Notes: a model not told the origin generated them from the letters alone. Shown: positions 9,882 to 20,661, counted from the stretch's first letter. The stretch: 64,000 bases of DNA from Tricholomella constricta (GCA_013368375.1 JAACJP010000003.1:62001-126000); one strand, 5' to 3'. Translations and numbers: made by a program.

Positions 9882-10151
9882 TGATGGCCTAGAGAGGACA
9901 CGAGTAATAAAATCCTCAGTGTCAGGAAGAAAGAATGACGACTTTATTAATACCTAGAGAGGACACGAGTAATAAACTACAAGTCCTATCAGTATGGAAA
10001 AGAGAATAAGTAGACTTGAATGCACTTACATCCTCAGTGTCAGGAAGAAAGAATGACGACTGAGGATGAGGACGCGAGGACGGAAGGAAGTGTATGCGAA
10101 GTCACGTGCGATAAGTAACGTAAGCGATGAGAATAGGCCCTAGGGCCAACA
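9882..10151 (-). repeat. 5' LTR of Copia element
   Basis: 270 bases, differing from the left LTR at a single position. It is the promoter-bearing LTR because the ORF is on the minus strand. Confidence 0.95.
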
Positions 10152-10156
10152 CCCCG
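10152..10156 (+). repeat. Target site duplication CCCCG (right)
   Basis: Repeats 3840-3844 exactly, directly after the CA end of the LTR. Confidence 0.95.
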
Positions 10157-11531
10157 AGGGCCGTGGCTTCAAGCAATGGACTGGCGATGATTCGAAAGCA
10201 CTCATGAAGGTACGACAGGCATTTTTAGGACTCGCCTTGGACTCACTTAAAGTTCTACAAGGTTTACCTACCCGCGATCATTGGCCATGTCCCGGCTCAG
10301 ATGGTCCGTGCTGTCAGCGCCTTTCTAGAGTTTTGTTATCTGGTGCGACGCTCAGAAATAAACGAAGATACTTTGAAAGCCATTGGAGACACTATTTCAC
10401 GGTACCACGAGGAACGACAAATTTTTATTCGATCGGGCATCCGAGAAGATTTTTGCCTGCCTCGTCAACACTCGATGATCCATTATCGCCTCCTTATCCA
10501 ACAATTTGGCGCTCCTAACGGCCTTTGTTCTTCAATCACAGAATCTAAGCATATCAAGGCTGTAAAGGAACCCTGGCGTCGCTCCAGTCGTAATTCCCCC
10601 CTCGGCCAGATGCTCCTCACCAACCAGCGCCTGGATAAGCTCGCCGCTGCTCGCATCGACTTTGAAGCATGAGGGATGCTCAATGGACTGACACCCACCC
10701 CTATTCTCCAGACTGCTGCACCTTTACCGGTTCATGGTGAAGATCTTGAGGCAGACCAAGGGATGACGTCGCTTGGGGATGTGAAGCTCGCGAGAAAACC
10801 CGGTACGATGGCCTTTGCCCCCAATACATTGATTTTGACATTTCCTCTATCTCTCAGCCCCGAAATATCCGAAGTCCCTCAACCTCCTCTCCCCATTCCT
10901 TCAGCAGCCCCGCCTTCCCGAATACATTCGCCGATTTCTTTACGACCAGCTCAATCCGAACTCTATGATTTTTGGGATGGATGTCGAGCTCGATGACTGT
11001 CCGACTGTCAGCAATATTCTTCGCGTTGATGTATTCCACTCCGCCATCTCCACCTTCTACGCTCCCAGTGACCTGTCAGGGATTGGAGGGATGCATCGTG
11101 AGCGCATCCGTGCAACTCCATCATGGAAAAATGGCCCGGGGCGATTTGATTGTGTCTTCATCGAGACGGGTGGTGATGATGACCTTGAGGGTTTCCAGGG
11201 CCTTCATGTGGCCCGAGTCCTGGTTTTCTTTTCGTTCATGTATGACGGGATCACTTATCCTTGTGCACTAGTTCAATGGTTCACCACCTACGGTGGTTCA
11301 CCATGTAACAAAACCGGCATGTGGAGGGTTAGACCTGACTTGGATGCTTTGGGGCGCCGTGTCACGTCTGTTATCCATATTGACTCCATCCTTCGTGCTG
11401 CCCATCTAATAGGATGCTGTGGTGACTACATGCTCCCTTGGCAATTCTCGTACACAGACACTTTACATTCCTTTCAGTCCTACTATGTAAACAAGTATGC
11501 GGATCACCACGCCCATGAGATTGCTTTCTAA
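10157..11531 (+). pseudogene. Plavaka-type transposase, C-terminal part
   Basis: Continues the frame interrupted at 3844. EGRGFKQWTGDDSKALMK is followed by a 52-base intron (10210-10261), then YLPAIIGHVPAQMVRAVSAF, a QHSMIHY segment and SSITESKHIKAVKEPWRRSS. A TGA at 10670-10672 (DFEA, stop, GML) interrupts the frame; homologous proteins are expected to have Arg there, so CGA to TGA is likely. The frame changes again near 10800-10920. The C-terminal part (10965-11531) carries APSDLSGIGGMHRERIR, GLHVARVLVFFSFMYDG and ends NKYADHHAHEIAF, the usual C-terminus of this family. The transposase is therefore dead apart from the retroelement hits. Confidence 0.75.
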
Positions 11532-11784
11532 ATATGTTGCTTCACATTTTCTTGACTTACAAAAGCCGTCAAGGTTGGACTCAAAGACTTGATACATTTG
11601 AAAGACACCCTCCAAGTATATGATACAAGTGAAAGCATACAATGTAGAAGTGGAAGTCATGTAAGGTGTTCAAGTTGAAGTCAACAAATGAAATACTGAA
11701 GCAAGAGACATCGAAGACATTTAAGTCGAAGTCGAAGACAATAAGTCATTCTTTCGCAAGTCAAAGTCAATGCCGTTTTGCTGA
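11532..11784. other. Probable 3' flank and end of the Plavaka element
   Basis: No gene is visible. The stretch is rich in GAAGT/AAGTC iterations (AAGTCGAAGTCGAAGAC near 11723) and runs from the transposase stop to the point where homology to kinase-like copies B, D and E begins. It probably contains the transposon terminus, but I could not pair an inverted repeat with the missing left end. Confidence 0.35.
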
Positions 11785-13533
11785 TGTGGAACTCGAGGGT
11801 GGCCGAGTGGACGTCGCCCGTCGCCCCAGCTCCCAGCTTGGATGTAATAGTGAGAAGGAAGTATTCTTTCGGTTCAAAGACAGTGTCGTCTGTTGGTGCC
11901 TGCCGATCGATGTGCAGTAATGATGCTGGGACAGGAGAATTGAAATGTCGGTCGTGAATCTTCAACAGCGCTAGAGGACGATCAGCAATCGCTTTAGCCA
12001 CGACCTGATAAGAGAAGTCGTCAGCGCTTATAGCCAGTGTCGAAGTTAGAAGGTGGACCCACCGCGAGTTCGGCCGCCTGTGCCTCAAGAACAATAGGAG
12101 CCCTTGTTTTGGGGCGCTTGTTTCCTTCAGAAGACAGACGTTCCTCTCGCTTCCGTTTCCTGGATTTGCTCGGTGATTTCGCCTCGGTTTCACTCTGTAC
12201 AAGTTGTTGAGTGCGGTCCAAAACATCTTCTATGATCGCCATGAAGAGCGCCACGTGTATTTCTCCATATCCTGGTTCTTTACATTGAGTGACGTCGATG
12301 AGTTCGGAAATGAAGAGTGTCTGGCTAGAGCGATGTCGAAAGGCGATGCGTTCGAAATTACCGCAATGAAACACAATAAAGGACGAGTCCCTTTCAACCG
12401 CGCGTGCCCATGCCTGCAAAGAGAGCCATTCAGCTGGGGGACATATAGTTGCGAAAAAAGGTTACATGTTGAAGGATAGACGTCGCCAATCCGTCCGTAG
12501 CATCAGCCATCGTCGTCTTTCCTGGAATAGTGACGTTGGACCATTTCCTTTTCGAGTTGGTAGTTGAAGGTGACGTGGAGTCGACACCGTCACCGGTCGT
12601 GAACTTTTTTGCTCGTTTCGCCTCTGCAGCTGTTCTTGTTGATAACCGTTTGCTTCTCCGAAGCAGATTACCCGGACCAGTGGATACTGTGGACTGTCCA
12701 GAAGACCTAGTACATCCGGGATTGGAAGGTTTGCTAAGGTGCGGCAATATACTCGCAACCCAGGGGGTGCTGACAGCATCAAGAGATTGAGGGAGGCCAA
12801 TGTTGGCCGGAAGGTACTCAGGCGCAACTGTGAGAAAAGTTTGAGACCGGAACATGTCCATCTCAGCCAGTTTCTCCATATGCCTGAAAGCAGCTTCAAC
12901 CTCGCAGCTAACGAAAAAAAATTGCCACACCGCCAGCACAGGAAACTTCTGTCTAGCCTTTTCCAGATCCCGTTTCGTGGTTTCGGCCATAGAATCCCAA
13001 GTCTCCTTTCTCACCATTCCATAGTATTTAGGCTCTCGATAAGGTTCCAAAAACTCTGGCGCAAAGTCTTCCACGAGTGTATAATGCTCTTGATCCCGTG
13101 CAACGCGACGCCCCAAGAATCGCACAGCCGAGGTCCAGCGGGGTGCTTTGAGATGTAACGAGAGCATCGATGCCAAGTTATTGGCAAACATACCGGTCAC
13201 CGCCATGTATGCCTGGCCCACAGATTTCGCATCCTTAACTGGACCTTCTTCGAGATAGTCCAGCATCGATTCAAGGGTAGGGAAGCCGTAATTGACACCC
13301 GGTAGGACTAAATTATCGTCCCGAATGGTTGTGAAGATGCGATCGATGGCTTTAGAGAGCTCCGTGGCGACTGAAGGTAACATAACGACCTTCTTGAGTG
13401 CCAACCGTTGGTCAAGATGTTTGTCGTAGAATGAGACGGGAGAAGTCAAGGCCGGACAAGGAGAGTCAGGATCCGGAACGAGAGGTTGAGGATTGTGTTC
13501 GAGCACGCTTTGGAGCTCCTCGTTTAATCCCAT
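11785..13533 (-). pseudogene. Kinase-like family, copy A, 3'-truncated
   Basis: Exon 1 (12466-13533) encodes 356 residues starting MGLNEELQSVLEHNPQPLVP. Exon 2 (12063-12413) encodes AWARAVERDSSFIVFHCGNF and a basic RKRKREER patch. Exon 3 starts at 12004 (VVAKAIADRPLALLKIHDRH) and reaches the glycine loop LGAGATGDVHSATLEF. Homology to copies B, D and E stops at about 11785, and the rest of the kinase core and exon 4 are missing. Introns are 12414-12465 and 12005-12062, at the same positions as in the intact copies. The break lies next to the Plavaka remnant. Exons 1 and 2 are open, so a truncated protein could still be made. Confidence 0.75.
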
Positions 13534-13789
13534 TGGCAGTAGTCGAAAAGCGAGTCACTTAGCTTGAGCCTTGGGTGGAAGGTGTATGTATGCCTTGGCC
13601 ACTCAACCGCTGCCAGTTAAATACAAAACGTAGGGAAGCTGATGGGCCTCATTAGACAAGAGTATGAGGTGTTATACATGACGCAATTCCATAATAAAGG
13701 GTTCGTTATAAGGAAACCGAGCTTACAGACCTTTTCGGAAACTCAGGTCCCACGCCCACAGGGGTTTTCAGTGACCGACAACAGCTTGA

Positions 13790-14180
13790 CAACAGCACTT
13801 TCCATCGATTGTGGCAATTTTGAACGGATAGGCTCCCGTCATCGCGCCAGCCAAACCCTTTATCTCACCCGGGCCTGCGTCACCGACGCCTTGAATTGCG
13901 ATATGTCGCTTATGGTTATTACGTGCAAACAGGGCTTTATATGTCCATTGATCAGGACGCCATCGAGTGCATGAAGCAACTGTAACGCCAGGCGAAAGAA
14001 GAGCTCGCACTGCCAAAATGACGACAAAAACCAGTAGATTACGGCCGCGGGTTCGTTGCAATTGTCCCAGCGGCTTTTTCAAGGACGGAATCAGGATTGT
14101 CCTTCAGAAAGCATCAAGTAATGGTTTTATGACGGCTGCTTCTGATTCAGATGGATCCATGGAGGTCTGGCGCGGATACT
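13790..14180 (+). pseudogene. Divergent relic of the kinase-like family
   Basis: About 260 bases upstream of copy A and on the opposite strand, the sequence reads CGNFERIGSRHRASQTLYL. This matches the exon 2 domain of the family (CGNFERIAFRHRSSQTLF) and then decays with stops. The following sequence to about 14180 matches the inverted block upstream of copy B (34560-35110). The two gene starts were thus once head to head. Confidence 0.6.
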
Positions 14181-14289
14181 TACTTGATGCTCGGGCTGAA
14201 ACGTATAAACACAGCTTGCGAGAAATCTGTAGCAGGATGAGTGTAACATGAGCAAGATATTGAGTAATTTGTTGGACATTCTCTCTCCG

Positions 14290-14870
14290 ACCGGAATGAG
14301 ATTTAGATTGAGATGCGTGCATGATAGAAACTTGGATTGGATTGGATTGGATTGGCGATTGAATCACGTAACAAAAAGCTGCTGAGATCGGAACTTGGGG
14401 GAGGAATTGTTGCGGTCGGTCAAGGCAGTTAGCGATCGATGCGCACGGGACGTGTGCGTCCGCCTCTTGGTCTTGATCAAGCGTGCTCACATCAGGAATT
14501 TGAAGGCTCGATGGGTAATTGTAACTTGAACAGTGTTTGATATCCTGAGGGGGGAAGAGATATGCGTAGTAGGACGGAGTCTGTTGGAGAGAGAAAGAGA
14601 GAGAGGAAATACAAGTGATGGTGGAGTGATGCAAGAGCAATACGCAGTGGCGTCGCCGCTGCACCTGATGAGAACTTCTAGTTCTAAACCTCAGAACGTC
14701 GAGCCCTCTGGCAGGCTGGGCAGCTTCCTATTATTGAACAACGCCATCTCCATTGGAAAGTAGTCACAGATTAGCGTTATGTATGCAGGATGAAGGATGG
14801 ATGGCACAGACTTTCTGATCTCGAGGAGGACATGCTCGATGCTGCTGCTGCAAAACGCAATTTGTTGTCC
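14290..14870. repeat. Left copy of a tandem partial duplication
   Basis: This block resembles 15500-16105 to its right, with diverged sequence. Shared landmarks are TTTGATATCCTGAGG, GATATGCGTAGTAGGACGG, the GAGAGA run, the UEV last exon and the GACTTTCTGATCTCGA string. A short TTGGA/TTGGATTGGA iteration lies near 14333-14352. It duplicates the 3' end and downstream flank of the UEV gene. Confidence 0.75.
14691..14850 (-). pseudogene. Duplicated 3' fragment of the UEV gene
   Basis: Minus-strand sequence encodes SIEHVLLEIRK, an intron-like gap, then EMALFNNRKLPSLPEGSTF and TGA. This parallels the last two exons of the intact UEV at 15938-16522 but lacks all upstream exons. It lies in the left unit of the tandem duplication. 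Confidence 0.7.
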
Positions 14871-15937
14871 AAGTTCAACAAAATAGCCTTGAGCTGCATC
14901 TGCACGAAATCAACAACGGTGCATGGAACTTTGACAGAATCATAACCGGTCTCCTGGGATGATGATGTATCCTTGTGGGTCCGTGTAGGTCCAGATGAGA
15001 CGCATGTAGCCGTGTGACAATGTGTCGATTATAAGAACGTACCTGACGACCGCAACATTGACGCTTGACGCTTGTTCCTTTTTCAATGCGCAGTGCATCG
15101 GCAATGGATCGACGAGACCTTAAGGAGACAATAGACACGGGCTAAGGTTCACAGCCCAACGACGAGTGGAGGAGGCTTCGACTGATGCCGGGTCTCAGTG
15201 TTCCTGCGTCTTCTTGAATCTTGTGGGTCCCTGGGTGTTCATTGCCCCAGACCAAACATTAAAGTGTCAGCCTTCCCCTTGCATATTCACTGATCTGAGA
15301 CAGAACAAAGGCGTCCGGCCGTCCACTGTGCAAAAGCAAAAGCCAGGCAAGAGAATTGTAAGTTTCGAACGCTTTGCGAAGGTTCTGGATATTCAATCAA
15401 AACACGCACCTGGTGGGCGTGAGATGCTGTTATTGGTGCACGGCCGACATATCTCATGATATTGCGATTCACGAGAAAGCCAGAAAGGAATGAGAAAATG
15501 AGAGAAAAGGAATGGCCAAATAACTGGGGACGATCGAGATGAGATTGAGAGTTGCATGATCCACGATGAAAGCTTGGATTGGCGGTCGAGTCAAGAGCGT
15601 GAGTATCAAGAAAGCTGCTGAGATTGTGGTCAAGGCGGTTAATGAGTACGCGGTATGAATCGATGCGCATGGGATGTGCGTTGTACCGGGGGCACGTCTG
15701 TGGATTCTTGATCTTGATCAAGCGCCTGCGAGTGCTCATACCAAGGATTCGAAGGCCCGATGGGGAATTGTAATTTGCACAGTGTTTGATATCCTGAGGA
15801 GTTACAGAGATATGCGTAGTAGGACGGGAGTCTGTTGGAGAGAGAGAGAGAGAGAGGAAATACAAGTGATGGTGGAGAGATGCTAGAGAAATACGCAGTG
15901 GCGTCGCCGCTGCACCCGACTGAGAACTCATAGTTCC
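14871..15937. other. Duplication spacer and UEV downstream flank
   Basis: No supported gene. The part from about 15500 is the right unit of the tandem duplication and the 3' flank of UEV. A GA microsatellite lies at 15838-15855. The short frames here have no recognisable domains. Confidence 0.5.
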
Positions 15938-16522
15938 TCAGAACGTCGAGCCCTCCGGAGGCTGGGGCAGCTTCCTGTTATTGAACGACGCCATCTCCCT
16001 TGGATAGTAGTCACTGATTAGCGTTATGGAAGATAGACAATGGGTGGCACGGACTTTCTGATCTCGACGAGGACATGCTCGATGCTGCTGTTGCGGGACC
16101 ACGAGGAGAGGACGGGGAGCTTGTTGGGGTCGACGGTGCCGTTGAGCTGGTTGACGAAGGGGAGATTGACGCGAGAGAGGAACTGGACTTCGGGCGGAGC
16201 GTCGGGGTATGACTCGCCACAGGTGATCTTGAGGCTGTAGATGCGGTTCTCGTGCACAGTCTGTGTTTATCGATGATGATGACTTTTGGTGGATCGTGGA
16301 TTTGTTAAGATGGACGTACGTGGCCAGGGCCGATAATGGTGCCGTTCCAGTTGCTCATCATGATATCGTCGCCATCCTCGAGCCCGTAGGAGCACGAGCC
16401 GTCGCCGATGCCCTTCTCGCCCTTCTCGAGCTCCTCAAGCAGGCGGAAGTTTCTGGGGACTTGGATCGGGGGTCAAAGGAAGGCAAGAGGATGAGCTGTA
16501 GATGGAGCTCACTCTTTGCCAT
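15938..16522 (-). CDS. MMS2: Ubiquitin-conjugating enzyme variant (MMS2/UBE2V), 138 aa
   Basis: UEV proteins lack the catalytic Cys and pair with Ubc13 to build K63-linked ubiquitin chains in DNA damage tolerance. Exons on the minus strand are 16513-16522, 16320-16459, 16055-16260 and 15938-15998; the spliced frame is exactly 139 codons. The protein starts [20 protein letters not shown], continues [10 protein letters not shown] and [20 protein letters not shown], and ends [11 protein letters not shown]. The first exon is only 10 bases and the last only 61. Reading through the third intron gives a false C-terminus. Length and order match MMS2. It diverges from HSE1 with 123 bases between the ATGs. 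Confidence 0.9.
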
Positions 16523-16645
16523 GGAGGATCAGTTGGAGGAGAGATGGGCCGTCGAGGCGGAGTTGCAAGTCGCAGGACACAGCCACAGACGGCATTGGAG
16601 GGAAGATCGCAGCGCTCTCCGCAGCCCATCCACGATTAGGAAACC
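16523..16645. promoter_or_regulatory. Bidirectional promoter between UEV and HSE1
   Basis: The 123 bases separate the two divergent start codons, so both promoters and 5' UTRs must fit here or overlap the neighbours. No clear TATA box is seen. Confidence 0.6.
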
Positions 16646-19600
16646 ATGTTTGGCGGCGGAGCAACCAACCCTTACGATGATATCGTCGGTTCGTGCATGT
16701 GTCTCTGCTATCGCACCCACATAAGCCTGACCATCATCTCCCAGCCAAAACCACAGACGAGAACCTGACGAGCGAGAACTGGGAGCTCATCCTAAATCTC
16801 TGCGACAAAGTCCTCGAAGAAGGCCAGGAAGGGTCTGTTTTTCTCGCTTTACAAGCCTCCTCGCAGCCGCTGAGTCCCGTATCCAGCGCCCGCAACGTCA
16901 TCGCAGCCGTGCTCAAGCGGCTCGCGCACCGCAACCCCAACGTCCAGCTCTACGCCCTCTCTCTCGCAGAATCCCTCTCCAAGAACTGCGACATCGAGCT
17001 CCATCGCGAGATCGCGTCCAAGGCATTCACCCAGGGCCTCGAGAAACTTATCACAGATCGCGTGGGTAACCTCCGCAAGGACTGCCTGCCGCATCGCTTG
17101 CTGAACGATGCACTCTGACACTCAGACCACACATGACAAGGTAAAGAAACGGGCTCTCGGTCTCATCGCGACCTGGACCGCCGAGTTCGAAAAGGACCCC
17201 ACTCTGGGCGTCATGGAAGACTGCTACCACGCCCTCAAAGCCAAAAGCACGTTCCTCATCTCTGGCCCTTGCATACTCATACTCATTCTGAACCCCCCAC
17301 CCATCTTAGACTATAAATTCGAAGCCCCACAAGAAGCACCCCCGCCCGCCGTCGACGACGAGATCCGGCGCAAGGAGGAAGAGGAGCTGCAGCGCGTCCT
17401 CGAGATGTCCATGCAGGACAAGGGCGGGCGCGGCCAGTGGTCCAGCTACACTTCCACTTCCGCCTCCGCCTCCGGGTCGGGCTCAGGTGCACCAGCCGCA
17501 GGGGGCAGCAGCAGCAGCAGCACAGCGAGGCCCAGCGCAAGTGCAGGTGCAAGTGGTGCAAGCGGGAGCGGGGGCACGTACGGCGCACCCCGATACCAGG
17601 CCGGGTACGTCCCTGCGCGCACGCCATCCCCACAGGAACAGAAGCAGCAGCAGCAGCAGCATCAGGAGCCGCCGACGCCCGTCGCGCAACAGCAGTCCTT
17701 CCAGCCCCAACAAGCCCAGCCTGCCGCTGCCCTCCCCTCTGGCGCCACCCCCTCCCTCACTTCCACAGCAAGCGGTGCGATTGTGACCCGCGTGCGCGCT
17801 CTGCACGCGTTTGAGCCGACGGAGCCGGGCGAGCTCGGCTTTGAGAAGGGGGACGTCATCAAGGTCGTGGATCGCGGGTATAAGGACTGGTGGAGGGGCC
17901 AGCTCAAGGGCAGGACGGGCATCTTTCCGGTTAATTACGTGGTGAGTATCTGTGGTTGTGTGATCGTCGGCGCGGTTCTATTCATCTTGGGGAGGCTCCC
18001 CTCTTTTTTCTAAATTATGTTTTTTTTTTCATTTATACTTCCCGTTCGTTCTTGATTTTGCTTCCTCTTCCTCCCCGTGCTTCGTGTTTCGGTTTCATAC
18101 AGTTCGCGCATGCTGACCACACCCACTCCCGGCCCACAGGAAGCTCTCCCCGAACCAACCGCCGCCGAGCTCGCGCGCGAAGCAGAACAAGAGGCCGCCG
18201 TATTCGCGCAGGCCGTGAACGTCGAGAAGCTGCTCACGATGCTGCGCGCGCTCGACCCCGCCAAGGACAACCTTGCCGACAATGAGGAGATCCAGGTGCG
18301 CTTGCGCTTTTTCTTCACCCTTCCCTTCCCCTTCTTGCCTTGCCTTTCGTTGCCTTCCCTTCCTTGACTTTTGCCCTTGCCTTTCCTTGCCTTGCGTTGC
18401 CTTTTGCTCCTCTTTTGGTGTGGAGTCTGCGGTGCTGAAACGAGAAAATGAACAGGAACTGTATCGCTCGAGCATGGCGCTGCGCCCTAAGATCGTGAAG
18501 CTTATTGATAAGTACAGCCAGAAACGAGGTGCGCTTCCTTCTTCTTTAGCTTCATACTGTAATGATCATAATGATCACGTATGTGCTACAGCGGACCTGG
18601 TATCGATGAACGAGACGTTCGTACGTGCGCGGACCATTTTCGATCGCATGATGGAGGAGAGCCTTGCACGGCATACAGGAGGTGCGTTTGTGTCCCCCTT
18701 CCCCTTCCCCTCTCCCTCTGCTAGCCCCCCACTGACGCCCCAGCCACGCAGTGTACGACCAACAGCCTTACCGAGGCCCCCACCAGCCCTACCGCCCCGG
18801 CTCCAGCGGCACGCCCCAGCAGCAGCAGCAGCAGCAGCAGCCGCCCTATGGGTGGAGCGCGGCGGCGGGCAGTGCGTATGGCGCGTTCCCTACCCCCGCC
18901 CCCGCCCCATCTGGCCCTGGAGCGCAGGGGTATGACCCGTCAGCGTTTGCGCAGGCGCAGCAGATTCAGGCTCAGGCTCGGGCCGCTGCTCAAGCCCAGG
19001 CTGCCCATGTGCATGCCCAAGCTCAAGCTCAAGCTCAAGCCCAAGCCCAAGCCGCCGCTCAAGCCCAGGCACGCGCAGCGCAGGCGCAAGCCGGGAGCCC
19101 CCAGCCCGGAGGTTATGTTGTGCAAGGCTACGCAGGCCAGCAGCAGCCCTACGGCCCACAGGGACCTACGCCCTACCCTGCCCAGCAGCAGCAGCAGCAG
19201 CTGCCTCTAGTACAGCCCCAAGTCCAGCCCCAGCAACAGCAACAGCAGCAGCAGTATCCGCCAAATCAGCAGGCGCAACTGGTGCCCCAGCAGCCGCTAT
19301 CCCAATCCCAGCCCCAGCCGGCCATTCAGTCCTCGCCGGACGCCGCGCAGCCCCAGTCCCAGTCCCAGTCCCAATCCCAACCCCAGCTCCAGCCCCAGTC
19401 CCAGCCCACCCAGACCCAGACACAACCCCAGCCCCAACCCCAGACACAGATACAACCACAGGTGGAAGGCCCGCCGTACGTGTACAACCCGAGCACGACG
19501 TACGCGGACCCGAATGTGCAGGCGTGGGCGCAGTATTATGCGCAGGGCGGGCGGGACCCGGCTGGTGCTGTTTATTTCGTCTCGGTGCCTGGGGTGACGA

Positions 19601-20310
19601 TGGGTGCGGGTGCGGGTGTGGGTGTGGGCGCGGGTGTGGGTCAGCAGGCTCAGGGCCAGCAACAACAACAGCAGCAGCAGCAGCAGCAACCCCACCGACG
19701 CGTATCTGTAGGTGGAGCAGCAGCAGCAGCAGCAACAGCAACAGGAGCGGCGCCCACCATGCAAAAAGCGTCGTCCATCGATGGATTGCCTTACCCCGGT
19801 GACGGGCCCGTCGGTGCTGGCTCTGCACCAGTGGCAGCCGAGCAGCTCGCGTATGGCAGTGCGCCCCAACAGCAGCCTCAGCAGCAGTCGCAGTCCCCCC
19901 AGATGCAGTCGCAGTCGCCCCAGCAGCAGCATCTCCCATACCCAGGTTCTGTGCCTCAGCCTCAGCCCCAGTCCCAACCCCAGTTCCAACCCCAAGCCCA
20001 GAGCCAGAACCCCCAGGAGTCTGAGCACCAGCAGCAACAGCAGCTCCCTTTCCCAGGTTCGCCTGGGCAGGCCCAGGCCCATGACCCACCGCACCATGCA
20101 CATGCAGGCGGGGGCGCGGGCGCGGGCGCGGGCGCGGGTGTGGGCTCGCCCTCGTGGCTCCTCCCGAAGAAGAGCACGCCGCCACCGCGCATTGGGGGCG
20201 GCGGGCCCAGTAGCGCGGGGGGTACGGGTGCGGGTGCGGGCGCAAGTGAGGGCGGGTACTTTGGCTTGCCGACTCAGTTTGCGGGGATGAATGTGAGTGG
20301 GGATCGGTGA
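16646..20310 (+). CDS. HSE1: HSE1, ESCRT-0 subunit (STAM family), 978 aa
   Basis: Hse1 pairs with Vps27 on endosomes and binds ubiquitinated cargo for multivesicular-body sorting. Exons: 16646-16688, 16745-16832, 16887-17061, 17126-17246, 17310-17941, 18140-18295, 18456-18528, 18592-18681, 18752-20310; the spliced length is 979 codons. VHS is at about 1-140 (ENWELILNLCDKV, NVQLYALSLAESLSKNC). A UIM follows (EEELQRVLEMSMQDK, about 165-180). SH3 is at about 300-353 (ALHAFEPTEPGELGFEKGD, IFPVNYV). A GAT-like helical region spans about 354-460. The C-terminal 500 residues are Gln-rich (polyQ, QAQAQ, QSQSQ) with Gly/Ala repeats. That tail makes it about twice the length of yeast Hse1. Intron 4 (17247-17309) begins GC rather than GT. 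Confidence 0.92.
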
Positions 20311-20661
20311 GCGGTAGGCGGTGGGCGGGATGAGATGATGATCTTGGTGCTGTTTCTTGTTTCTTGTATTGGCTTTTACTTTCCGATTTTGAGTTTCGTG
20401 CGACTTATGATTGGCTTCTGGCTATTACTCACTCACTCACTCATTCACTTTCTTGGGATGTCGTATGTAAATGACCTGTCCGTGTTACGTACGTACGCTT
20501 GCCCTTGCCTTGCCTCCCTAGTCTTTTTTTTTTTTGGTTTTTGGCGTCGATGATTCAAAGCCGGATTTCCCGTTTTCTCTCGAGGTGAGATTAAGATTAG
20601 ATATATTGCGATCACAACGAAGAAGTTGGTTGGTCCCCGTGGCCCCATGAACCTCTCTAGT
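20311..20661. other. Convergent intergenic region HSE1/mS29
   Basis: Holds the 3' ends of two converging genes. Contains a T run (20524-20535) and TCAC iterations near 20428-20444. No gene seen. Confidence 0.6.

Larger units (their letters stand above)
3845..10151 (-). mobile_element. Intact Copia-type LTR retrotransposon
   Basis: The 6307-base element has two 270-base LTRs differing at one position, a 5-base target duplication, a primer-binding site next to the 5' LTR (right side), a purine-rich tract next to the 3' LTR (left side) and one uninterrupted 1855-codon Gag-Pol ORF. All parts needed for autonomous transposition are present. Near-identical LTRs mean recent insertion, because LTRs are identical when the element integrates. 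It sits in a transposase gene in the opposite orientation. Confidence 0.95.

Noticed and set aside
9886..10151. LTR repeats as CRISPR-like array
   Set aside because: The repeated blocks are only doubled, unequal in spacing and inside an LTR; this is a eukaryotic genome.
16024..16257. Short UEV-like protein ending SVPPIVYLP
   Set aside because: This C-terminus is intron sequence; the spliced last exon restores the normal MMS2 ending.
19166..20245. 359-codon minus-strand frame opposite HSE1
   Set aside because: It is the antisense of CAG/CAA repeat coding sequence; repeats without stops create open frames in several phases. No domain is visible.
18751..20310. Separate Gln-rich gene
   Set aside because: It is the last exon of HSE1; the acceptor at 18751 joins it in frame and no independent promoter or start is needed.
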